This document shows, piece by piece, positions 53,852 through 64,000 of a stretch of 64,000 bases of DNA. Each line of letters opens with the position of its first letter. The first letter of the stretch is position 1. The notes below the pieces were generated by a model, which was not told the origin of the DNA, did no database searches, and saw only the letters and a list, made by a program, of their open reading frames with translations. A program made the translations under genes and the position numbers. Source of the stretch: Paragordius varius (lineage: Eukaryota > Nematomorpha); assembly GCA_964247055.1 (NCBI GenBank), contig OZ176057.1, positions 5,766,001-5,830,000 of the forward strand. The letters are read 5' to 3'.

Positions 53852-54369
53852 TATTATGTTTGTACTTTACAGTCTTACTAAAATTAAATAAATTATTTAT
53901 GAATGTCCGTATATATATATGGAACGCCGTGCTTTTTGAGTTAAAAATGTGGCCCGCGAAGCCATTGTTTTAGAATTTCCTATTTTATAAAATATTTTTA
54001 AAAATCAAAAACATTTTTTTTACAAAATATGTTTTGTTTAGATATTTTTTTCCGACAGTATTTTTATTCACGATTCGACAAACCTTAAGATTGATTCAAT
54101 TTGAAGTATTAAATGACCAATTTGATATGAAAATAGTATATCTTTATAAATTTTATATTATCCATAACTATAGACATTGTAAGTTAGCCTTGAATATCAA
54201 TGCGATAAATATTTTCATATGTAATTCTTAGGAACCACCATAAAATATTCTTCCAGTTAATATAAATAATATAGCTTTCAAAGAATATAATTTATTAATT
54301 ATTGTCTATTGGATATAGGAAATATTGCTATTCAATAATAATTGTGATTTTATGAAAAATAATATCCTA

Positions 54370-54990
54370 ATATTACACTGTATCGCTACCATTTGTTACT
54401 TTATTCCATACGCTACCGTAAACGCCAAAATTCATCAAGTCCTGTTTTTAAACATTAAACTGTGCCTTTTTTTCACCTGTAAAAATATGAGAATTACAAA
54501 ATTTAAAAAATTATGATTTATTTTTCGCTTTTTTATTTCTAAACTTTATGTCAAGGCAAATATCTTAAAATTTTAATGCATATTCAATATCTTAAATCGG
54601 CATTTTATTAAGGGGGGGCCAAAGTATTTATTTTTTGTTTTGCATTTTTTATTTGTGTAAAAAATTCAAAAAACCCATGTTTTTAACAGTGTGATTAGTT
54701 TTATATATAGATATCAACTTTTTAAATTATCACAATTTTATTTTATTGATGTGCTCATTTTTAATATAATATCATCATAATTTATATTGAAATTAAAATG
54801 TAAATGTATATTACGCAATTTTTACCCTTAAAAATTTTATATAATTTATTTGATAATCCATAATATTATATAGGAGCCATCTCGTCCTCCCTCATTAACC
54901 TGTGTGTATATTTTAGATTCTTTGAACCTTATAATGACAAAACGATATATGAGCTACAATAATATTATAAATGAATGTAACTCTTTTTTT
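54370..54990. repeat. Right copy of the inverted pair with 41102-41770
   Basis: Reverse complement of the 41-kb copy. The end ATTCCATACGCTACCG is at 54404-54419. ORFs within it are low-complexity. Confidence 0.6.
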
Positions 54991-55026
54991 ACTTATTTGA
55001 TTTGAAAATTTTTCATATGATAAAAT

Positions 55027-55340
55027 GCCATTTACAATTCAAATTCGCCCTCAAAGAATTCAAATTCACCCTTGAACAAATCAAATTCACCCTCGAACAA
55101 TTTAAAAATTCGAATTCACCCTAAAAATTAATTATGTGTTTCGGGCAGCTAATATAACTCATTATTATTAAGAAATATATTTTTATGACGCATAATTTAT
55201 TATTTTTTCAGTATTATATTAATTTTAAACAAAATTTCATTTCTTAAAATAAAAAATAATTTTTAATTTTAAAGAACATATAATTTATTGTTAAGGGTGA
55301 ATTTGAATTGTTCAAGGGTGAATTTGAACTGTAAATGGTA
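55027..55340. mobile_element. Family C MITE
   Basis: CCATTTACAATTCAAATTCG start with four or five left units, two right units, GTAAATGGTA end. Confidence 0.75.
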
Positions 55341-56723
55341 TATATACAGTAATAATTAAAATTATACAGAAAAAAATTTCTATATTTAAAAATTTATTTG
55401 CCTAAGAGGGACATACTAACCGCCCTGTGATTTTTTTTCCATATAAACTATTTAGGATTAAAATTTTAAAATATATATAATTAATTAATTGTGTCACCAA
55501 TTTTTACATTTCTTTATTATATAATTAATTATACATACTGCCGTTTTAAAAAAATGCAATACAATACAATTGTCTTTAGAATTTAACCTTTTTTTGTTGG
55601 TATAATTTTAAAACTGTCTTTAAAACCAGCATGGTATTTATGTTAATAGAAAAGATAGATTATTGTCGAAATTTGGTGAGACGACTTATAGCATAATAAG
55701 AAATATCAAAAATTTTTAAAAAAGGTATATTTAGAAACTTCTTTGCATTTTTTTCAATGATTTTTGAAATTTACCCTGGGATACCCTTAAAATAGCTCAT
55801 AAAATCTTTATAAATATATAGCTCATAAAATCTTTATAAATATATAGCTCATAAAATTCATTATAAAATTGTGAAATTTACCAAACAAATTTTGCTAAAT
55901 AAGTCTCTATCCAATTGTCAAGAAAACTAGAAAAAAGGTTTCTATATTGTGTTTTGCATTTTACCAGGTGTTATTATGTATGAAATCTAATATAAATTTC
56001 CTTACGAATGTCCATAGGCATAAATTTCGATTCCGACCTCTTTATGAGCGAAAAAATGCGGCCCTCGAAGCTATTTATATTGAAAGACTCTAAAAGAGTT
56101 GTCATTGTAAAGGTAAATGATGTAAAAACAGTTGAAAATTAAACGGAAAATTAACTGAAAATTATAAATATTAATAAACTGAAATTATAAATGATATATG
56201 AAAACCTTTAGTCGTTTTACTATTTCTTTTTGGCTCAGGATTTATATTAAATGGTCTAATCTGTAATTTCTAAGCTATGGGTTATTTTATTTAATCCTGG
56301 AGTTTTAAATAAGGGATCTGAGAAACTCAAATAAAATGTCAAATATAATGCCAAATATGTTTGTAAATATATGAAATTGTATGATAATAATTTATCGATG
56401 TGAAAAGCCTAAATAATTTGACAAATTACTAGCTAATAAAGCGAAATTTACTTTGAAAAATCTGAGCTTGTGTTAAAGAGGTCGACTTTTTATTAATACA
56501 ATCAAGTGTTTTGATTAAAATTGTATTATTAATTTTACAGACATTTAATCAAAACACAAAAAGATTATCATTTAATTATATTTTTGGCTCAGCATAGAGG
56601 TGCTTTTTCATATAATCTAAAAGGTGTGCTTAATATGTTTCCTAATTACAATTGGGGGCCTTGTTTAAAATATAGACAAAAAATGGTATTAGACTGAGCT
56701 AATTATACATCAATTAATATTTG
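55341..56723. other. Intergenic stretch
   Basis: Contains a 26-bp unit (AGCTCATAAAATCTTTATAA) repeated at 55793-55855. A segment (55950-56100) resembles 53865-54000 (GAATGTCC and the GCGGCCCTCGAAGC-like block). No gene is supported. Confidence 0.45.
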
Positions 56724-56974
56724 CAGTAAAAATTGAAATTATACGGACAAAATAATTAGTTATTTCAAAAAAACAACCATACATTTTTAACCTTAATTAT
56801 TTTGAATAACTCATTGTTTAGAAATGTAACTTTTGATAACCCAATCAATAACATATTTTGCGATTGTTATTAAATGGTTTTAATAAGATAAATTAGGATT
56901 TAATAAAGTACGGTTTAAAAAATTTCTTTTGTATTTTTACGTTTTTGTCACCAGTATAATTTCAATTTTTACTG
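56724..56974. mobile_element. Family B MITE
   Basis: CAGTAAAAATTGAAATTATA left end, TATAATTTCAATTTTTACTG right end, TA at the right. Confidence 0.75.
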
Positions 56975-58122
56975 TAATTAGGTTTAAGCCTTCATTACCT
57001 TCTTACGTTTTGTCCTAGCCTTCATTTTGGGCTAATTTTATATCTATAAGCACAATCTTGTAGGTAAATATTGTTTGGAAAGTTATTATAGTTAGAATTT
57101 AATTATTAAACGTTTTCACGTATTAGAGCAAAAAGCTTGTATATTTTACAGTTTTGTGAACAAGACTATCTAGAGTCTAAAATTGGGAACATCTCAAAAA
57201 CATGTGAAACGAACAGCTGATATTAAAATTAAAATTTATTAATTGTTTGCTCGGTAAAATGAAGCCTGAAAGCTTTTTAATGATAATTAACCATAAAAAA
57301 CATTTAAGTGCCTGTTGCATTGGCGACTTAAAAGAAAATATAGAAAAAAATGGCGATAAAAAAGTTTGAGATATAGATTTTTTACAATTTTGCGTTTTTT
57401 ATAAAAAAATTTTTCATATTATGCGCCTAAGCTAAAGGAAGTATATATTTAAATTTGATTACCTTAAATACTTTATGAAATATTCAAATTTTAATTCACT
57501 CTGGGCTACAAAACTACCCCAAAAGGTATCAGACTCTAAATGCATTAAATGGAAAAAGCGTTTATATAATGATTCACCATTTTTGATAATTCTTTGCCAC
57601 AATTCTGGAAGCTTTAAATTTTAATTTTAGTCTAATTTATTTTATAAACCGCTATGGAATATTAAATTTGGCATGCATATATATATATATATTGATTAAT
57701 GATACTCATTTATTAAGAAGGCACATAAAGTTAAAATCAATGTGGTTTTTTTCTCGAAAAATGAAACATGATAAATAGGTGAATATATATAAAAGGGAAA
57801 TTTTTATATTTAAAAACCCAAAAGTAATTAATTTAAATGAAATTTTAAAAAAAATTATAATTTAAAAATTCTTTGTAAAAAATCTCCACGTGATCCAAGT
57901 TGCTTTAGAATAGGCACTAAGTGTGTAAATTCTGACACGTGACCCAATTTGATATGGCCTAAACGAATATTATTAAATTGAATATGTCGTCTAAAAGCGT
58001 ATAAAAAATGAAATTATACAGTCAAAAATGGTAAAAACATAAAAAGACAAATGTTATTTAAAAATACTCATCGTTTGCGGTTGCAAAATAAGAAATAAAT
58101 ATGTAGATTGGTAATAAACTTA
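56975..58122. other. Intergenic stretch
   Basis: Includes the dispersed repeat at 57180-57430 (inverted partner of 50500-50760). Otherwise AT-rich with no gene seen. Confidence 0.45.
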
Positions 58123-58426
58123 CAGTAAAACTGTATGAAAATATACGGACAAAACGTAAAAATATAAAGATGAATATTTTTTTTATAAAAAACAACCATA
58201 CTATTTTTTAATCTAAATTTATTTCAATATAACTCCATGTTTTAAATGGTAAAGTGTGAAATAGAGTTTTATAACACTGATACAATCAATTCTATATTTT
58301 ACGATTGTAACTAAATAGCTTGTATGAGAAAAATTAAGGTTTTGAAAAGTATGTGGTTGTCTTTTAGATAAAAATATTTGTCTTTATATTTTAACGTTTT
58401 GTCCGTATGATCTCAACTTTTTACTG
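58123..58426. mobile_element. Family B MITE
   Basis: CAGTAAAACTGTATGAAAATA left end, CCGTATGATCTCAACTTTTTACTG-type right end. Confidence 0.75.
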
Positions 58427-58676
58427 TACTTAAAGCATTTAAACTGGTGATTTAGGGAAAAATTATGAAGGCAATCTTCTTATAAAATTTGTTTGTCTTT
58501 ATGCTTTTTACATTTTGTTGGTTGTCTTTTAAAAAAAAATCTTTATATTTTAACGTTTTTTGCCCGTATAATCTCAACCTTTTACTGTACTTAAGCATTT
58601 AAACTGGTGATTTAGGGAAAAATTATGAAGGCAATCTTCTTATAAAATTTGTCTGTCTTTATGCTTTTTACATTTT
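58427..58676. repeat. Tandem duplication of a MITE end plus flank
   Basis: The segment from TACTTAAAGCATTTAAACTG to TATGCTTTTTACATTTT occurs twice, about 165 bp apart. Between the copies is a second family B right arm. Confidence 0.75.
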
Positions 58677-58699
58677 ATGACTCTGTAATATAATTTGAT

Positions 58700-60945
58700 T
58701 TATTTATTGATTGTGTAGTAAAAACTTATATCATTCATAGGTCCACCCGGTGTTGGTTTCGTTGACAGGAGTCGATGTAAAAAAGTCTTGAGTTCAATAT
58801 GCGCTTTTTCATTGGATAAATTCTGCTTTTGATCCTGCTGAGAAGACGCTAAACTCTTTAATAAAGTTAAAAATGGCAAAATATCTGAAGTAAGTTTTTG
58901 TTGAGGTTGATGATGATAATATTGCGGCTGTTGGTTTTGATGATTTGGTTTTTGTAACATAAGGGACAAAAGAGTCAATAAGACCATGCTAAAATTGCAA
59001 GAGTAAAATAAAATTTTAAAGACAAAAATTTGAAAGACAAAACATGGTATTAAATGACAAAACCATAATTCCATATATATATACCATTTACAGTTCAAAT
59101 TCACCCTTGAACAATTCAAATTCACCCTTAAACAATTCAAATTCACCCTAAAAATAAATTATGTGTTTACGAATTAATATAACTCATTACACTGGACAAC
59201 AAATTTTTCTGCCACTCGAGTTTTTAGAATTTTCTGATATTTAATATCATTTTAACAGTAAATCTGAAATAAAAATTATAACTCGTTGGAAGAATTTTGT
59301 ATAATTTGATTTTTTTGATTATGCGCCCTCTTTATCAAAATTTTACTAAAAAATATTTTTCTTTGAAAATATACAAGTAATGCCCATTTGTTATATATCA
59401 TTCGAAAGAGTAATAAAAACTCTATAAAATGCATACTAATATGTATTACATCGACAGTTAATATTGGACACAAAGAGCTACAAACGCGCGAAGCGAGAGC
59501 ATTTTTTTTAATTATTATATTTTTAAAATTAATGGATGAAAATAGCTCAAACTTTGTTTAGATGGTGATGAATGTTGATAAAAGATAACACAATAAAGTT
59601 TTTTTGATTAAAACATTTTATTATTGCTTTTATGTCGCTCAAAACAGCCATTTTTTAAGTTTTTTGTTTTTTAAAAATTACCATTTCATCAATATTAATT
59701 TATTTTCTTTACAAGGCTGATAATTTCGAAATTTTAAAGATAAAAACATTTAAGGTATTTTTGATCTTTTATAGCCATTATGTAATAAATTTACAGTTAT
59801 AAATAGGCATTTTAGTATCCACTAGGTAAAATATTTATGATAATAATAATTTTTATTAAAAAAGCAAACTAAAAGCTTTTTCAACCTTTTTTTTAAATAA
59901 ATACTAATATAACCCTAATAATTATATTAAAATAATTTATATGATTCAAATTAGTTTGTCTGTAAAAATTATTGACTTATTTAAGGTTTGAAAATTTCGA
60001 CCATTTAAATCCAAATAACTTTTACATCCGATTGATTTAAATGACTTACTACCATTTAAAAGATGTTTTTTGCGCTCTTTCGAATGATATAAAATACATG
60101 GCTTCATATCTAAAACTTTTAATTTTTTAAATTTCGAGTTTAATGTTAAATCGGGGCCAAAAATTTAAACTCTAATATAAAACAATTTTTCCATGCTAGA
60201 CCAATTTTCTTTTCAGATATTCTAATTATGTACTTTAATGAAATAAATTTTAAATTTACAAGAATGGCAGTTAAAAAAAGTTAAAATTTATTGTCTAGTG
60301 TTATTAATATAAAATATATCTTTATGGCATAATTAATTATTTTTTTCAGTATTATTTTAATTTAAAACAAAATTTTATTTTCTAAAAATATATTAAAATA
60401 TTGGTAATTTTTAATCTTAAAAAACATGTTATTTATTTGAGGGTGAATTTGAATTGTTCAAGGGTGAATTTAAATTGTTTAAGGGTGAATTTGAACTGTA
60501 AATGGTATATATCTAAGTGGATTTGAATCTAACTTACTTTGCGTTTTGAATTGTAAATAAAAGTAATGAAGAGATACTACCCAGTGTGAGTAAGTATATA
60601 TATATTGTTGGAAAGTTATAAATTATTGCCAAACAAATTGCAAGAGTAAAAATTAAAATTATAAAGATAAAAATTTGAAACACAACCAAAATCTACAAAA
60701 ACACCACCCTAGAATTAAATATAAATTTGCGCTTTGTTGTACATAAAAGTCTTGAAGAGATACTACCCAATGTGAGTAAGTATATATATATTGTTGGAAA
60801 GTTATATATTATTGCCAAACAAATTGCAAGAGTAAAAATTTAAAAGATAATCTACAAAAAAACCACCCTAGCATTAAATATAACTTTGCGTTTTTTGAGT
60901 TGCTAAAAAATATGTAATGAAGAGATACTACCCAGTGTGAGTAAG

Positions 60946-60979
<34 letters not shown>

Positions 60980-61718
60980 GAAAGTTATAAATTATTGCCA
61001 AATATAGCTTTAGAATATGCAGAAAAGAGAATTATTATTGGTCAATAATGTTAAAAAGTGAAAAAAAAACTACGAGCCAATAAAACTGCCCCCTTTTTTG
61101 TATATGCTATTTGGAGGCAATAATTAATAACTTTCAGCAATATGTATATATACTTATTCATACTGTAAATTGTTCACTGCATACATTATTATAGATTGCG
61201 TAGGGGGGAGGGGGGTATATTTAAAAATAAAGTTTAAGTTGGTTGTTTTTATAATTAAAAATATTTGTTTAGTTGTACTGCATAGTTTTAACATTCGGAA
61301 CATTTATAGACAAAGAAAATTTATGTTAATTCCAGGTAACGTTCCAGGATTATAATTGCGCGATTCACCAAAAAAATTTCATTTTTGCGGAAAAAAATAA
61401 TAAAATTAATTACGGGTCCATATCGAATTGATGCCGTTCTTTAGGACGACTACCTACAAAACAGCATATGTGAACAAAATGATTAAATTTTTATGAAAGT
61501 AAAAAAATTTAAATAAAATAAAAAAATTGATATACGCCTAGGGGGTGGGCAATAATCCATATATCCTTGACAACACAAATCACATGGTTGAGGTTCTGTA
61601 ATGTAGAAAAAATATTCTTTTTCAAATAACTTTTTAGAGAACAAATGATGATTTTTTAATAAAAAGTATAGAAAAAAGTAAGTTTACCTGGGCAATCATC
61701 TAAAATAAGTAATTCCAT
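58700..61718 (-). CDS. Putative four-exon small protein with Cys-rich N-terminus
   Basis: Exons 61688-61718, 61536-61595, 61414-61453 and 58700-58988 join with GT-AG introns and matching phases into 139 residues plus TAA. An AATAAA overlaps the stop. Residues 9-26 hold five cysteines (DDC, PCDLCC, DYC), then a Pro/Arg stretch (PPPRRSRPKER). Residues 46-56 are hydrophobic (MVLLTLLSLML), followed by a Gln/Asn/His-rich part and a helix-like C-terminus. The hydrophobic run is internal in this model. An alternative is that the last exon alone is a trans-spliced gene starting at 58987 (TTTTAG, then C and ATG), with the run as a signal peptide for a 95-residue secreted protein. I do not recognise the family. 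The third intron carries a family C element with a second element inside it. Confidence 0.4.
59093..60507. mobile_element. Family C MITE split by a 1.1-kb insertion
   Basis: ACCATTTACAGTTCAAATTC start at the left, GAACTGTAAATGGTAT at the right. The family core is interrupted at 59190-60300. Confidence 0.8.
59190..60300. mobile_element. Element with CACT-type inverted ends and TTA duplication
   Basis: Begins CACTGGACAA and ends TTGTCTAGTG (inverse CACTAGACAA). TTA lies on each side (59187-59189 and 60301-60303). Removing the element plus one TTA restores the family C core. 1111 bp, with no transposase. CACT ends with a 3-bp duplication suggest a non-autonomous CACTA/CMC-type element. Confidence 0.75.
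60568..61165. mobile_element. Family D MITE with left arm repeated three times
   Basis: GAAGAGATACTACCC then GTGAGTAAGTATATATA occurs at 60568, 60754 and 60919. The last copy continues into a complete family D element ending TTATTCATACTG at 61165. The first two are direct duplications of arm plus flank (186 and 165 bp). Confidence 0.75.
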
Positions 61719-61849
61719 AAATTTTGTTGTAAATTAAGGTATTTAAATCAATTTCTAGCCTTTGAACTTAATTACCTTTTTTCGTAGAAGATTTTGTGGT
61801 ATTTTATATCTTACAGGTTAAACTTTTATATAAATTTTAAATAAACCAC

Positions 61850-62124
61850 TGATATACGGACAAAACGTAAAAATATAAAGACAAATATTTTGTTCAAAAG
61901 ACAACCATACTTGTTCTAACCTTAATTTTTCCTATATTAAATATTTATAACAACTTTGAAATATGTAATTGGTTGTGTTACTAATATACATAATTATTTC
62001 ATAATTTGCACTTTATAATGTGTTTTTATTTAAATTAATCAAGAAGATTTATAAAGTATGGTTGTCTTTTAGAAAAAAATTTGTCTTTATATTTTTACGT
62101 TTTGGACCTATATCAATTTTTACC
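61850..62124. mobile_element. Family B MITE, left tip lost
   Basis: Starts near ATATACGGACAAAACGTAAA. The right end is TATCAATTTTTACCG. Confidence 0.6.
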
Positions 62125-62391
62125 GTAAATAAACCACTTATATGAAAGTTTAAGTTTAAATTTAGTTATCAAACCCTGTTCTCACGCTTTATAAAACACA
62201 CTCATATTTTTTGCTTTTCTAACTCGGAATTGAAAAGAACAGCTCATATTATAATGAACATTGTCAAATATTTGCTGCTAAAATTTATAAGTCTTCCATA
62301 TTTAAATATTTTTGTTTTTAACCATATAAATTACTTGCCTGTTGTCTTAACAATTTAACAATTAAAAAAAATGGCACTTAAAAAGTGTTAA

Positions 62392-62957
62392 CACTTGGAT
62401 ACAACACATTCATTTTGTCCTTCGATTTAAACTGGGGTAGTTGGATACCCCAGGCCTCTTTAAAGTTGAATATTTTAAAAAAATATGGAATGAATTGAGA
62501 CCTTGGCAAAAATTTGCACTTTTATAACATTAATGAACCGAAATATCTAAAAATTTTCGTTCATAAATACCTGATATTAATTATTTTTGGTTAAAACCTC
62601 AAGGTAAAAATTTAGTACATGACATGTGTGTATTAGCTAAAATTGAAAATAATACAAAATAAACCATGTTTTCATTTTTTTATCAATGTTAGATGAATTA
62701 AATAAAAAATTAGCTTTAAAATCAAATAAACGCGATATTTTGCAAAAATGTTGTAGAATAAAAATGGCGTCGAAGTAGTTTGATATGGTTTTTTTTTCAA
62801 AGCCAAATTTTATTTAGATATTTCTGTTTATTTATATAATTTTGATTAGGATAGAAGCATAAATTTAAATTAGGACCATTTCTTTCAGTAGTTTTTTTAA
62901 AAATATATATTTAAATATAGTCTGGCGTATTTAGATACCGCAATTTGAATCGAAGTG
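62392..62957. mobile_element. Family A element
   Basis: CACTTGGATACAACACATTC start, CGAAGTG end, TTAA at 62388-62391 and 62958-62961. AAGTG immediately precedes the left TTAA, as if another copy's end lay there. Confidence 0.8.
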
Positions 62958-63405
62958 TTAAATAAGGATTTTTACAATTGTGTAAATCATACACTTAAAA
63001 AACTAAAGAATATATATATATATATAAATTTGAACCAATTTGATTTTTAATATATTTAATTTTACTTGGCGAGATGTAAAACCACCCCAAAAAGTTAATT
63101 AACTACCAAAGAATATACTGCATATTCCAAAAACACACATAAAATGTTATATCTAAAAAACACAAATTATATTACTTTTTAGAAAGTAACCACAAAAAAA
63201 TTTGTTTATTTTATTTTTTAAAAATTATATAATTTTATAAAAATATTTAGCATTTAAAGCAAATATAGAAGCCCTCTAAAATGTTATAAAGCCAAAGAAA
63301 TTCTGTTATCAATAAGCATATTAATGTTAAATATTAAAAAATGAATGCGTACGCTTACATATTTTTCACATATCATTTTTTTTAATTTATCTAAAAGTTT
63401 GCTTT

Positions 63406-63406
<1 letters not shown>

Positions 63407-63447
<41 letters not shown>
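63407..63447. repeat. (AT)n microsatellite
   Basis: A simple TA run. Shorter runs lie at about 63010-63026 and 63546-63563. The rest of 62962-63594 shows nothing recognisable. Confidence 0.9.
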
Positions 63448-63451
<4 letters not shown>

Positions 63452-63594
63452 ATAGAAACGCATGGTGAATTAAATTTGTATTAATTAATATTTTATTATT
63501 ATTCTGAAATCAAAATATTGTAATTACCACAGCTTGGAAAATCTAATATATATATATATATATGGCATTTGAAAATTTGAATTACAGTAAAAAT

Positions 63595-63851
63595 TGAAAT
63601 TATACGGATACAAAAAACGTAAAAATAAAAATACAAATGTTATTCAAAATACAAATGTTTATTTTTTTTAAGTATTACTGATTGTTTTAAAAACTGCAAA
63701 TTATAAAATAGTGAAACAATCAATTATGCCTTAAATGATTTTTATCAATTGATTTTTATAGGATAAATTAGGGTTTAAAAAGTAGGTTGTCCCTTAAAAA
63801 AAATTTGTCTTTTTATTTTTACGTGTCTCCGTATAATTTCAATTTTTAGCG
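63595..63851. mobile_element. Family B MITE
   Basis: CAGTAAAAATTGAAATTATAC left end, CCGTATAATTTCAATTTTTAGCG right end, TA flanks. Confidence 0.75.
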
Positions 63852-64000
63852 TAATTAAAAATGTTATGAAATATTTTAAGATAAACAAATTTAAGAGTGT
63901 CGGATTGAAAAAATATATAAAACTATAGACTTACAGTAACAACCTAAATGCAAAAACATTTTATTTATTATATATGCATTAAATTTCACCCTTAAACGAT

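Overview
The window is a very AT-rich, intron- and repeat-rich animal nuclear sequence. A nematode, possibly a Meloidogyne-like plant parasite, is my best guess. The reasons are nematode-like residues in the Rac GTPase (a Ser before HHCP), short introns next to repeat-inflated ones, TTTAG/TTTTAG-type acceptors, and acceptor-like sites a few bases before start codons, as expected for spliced-leader trans-splicing. No bacterial, viral, rRNA or CRISPR features were seen. All gene models were assembled by eye from translated segments, splice sites and intron phase; none is backed by transcripts.

Layout: (1) 3-560, plus strand: the 3' end of a Ser/Asn-rich gene entering from the left edge. (2) 3322-29919, minus strand: one 19-exon gene of about 26.6 kb that I read as a 1449-residue protein. 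It has a divergent extended short-chain dehydrogenase/reductase (SDR) domain, interrupted by two low-complexity insertions, followed by a disordered tail of about 700 residues. The Gly-rich cofactor loop and the YxxxK catalytic pair look degraded, so it may be a pseudoenzyme. (3) 30244-30522, plus strand: a 92-residue orphan ORF divergent from it. (4) 30.5-42.7 kb: mostly repeats. (5) 42698-47692, minus strand: a complete six-exon Rac GTPase of exactly 192 residues. (6) 48-58.7 kb: repeats, including a TTAA-flanked element nested in its own family. (7) 58700-61718, minus strand: a putative four-exon small gene with a Cys-rich N-terminus. (8) 61.7-64 kb: repeats.

Four short inverted-repeat families fill introns and intergenic space. 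A: about 550-580 bp, TTAA-flanked. B: mariner-like, ends CAGTAAAAATTG, TA-flanked. C: ends ACCATTTACA, with termini made of variable tandem units containing TTCACCCTTGAAC. D: ends CAGTATGAGTAAG. A 1.1-kb element with CACT-type ends and a TTA duplication sits inside a C copy.

The most unusual pattern is repeated tandem duplication of exon edges (exon end, splice site and flanking intron). It occurs at Rac exons 5 and 6 and at exons 10, 12 and 16 of the SDR gene, leaving decoy splice sites and inflating the introns.
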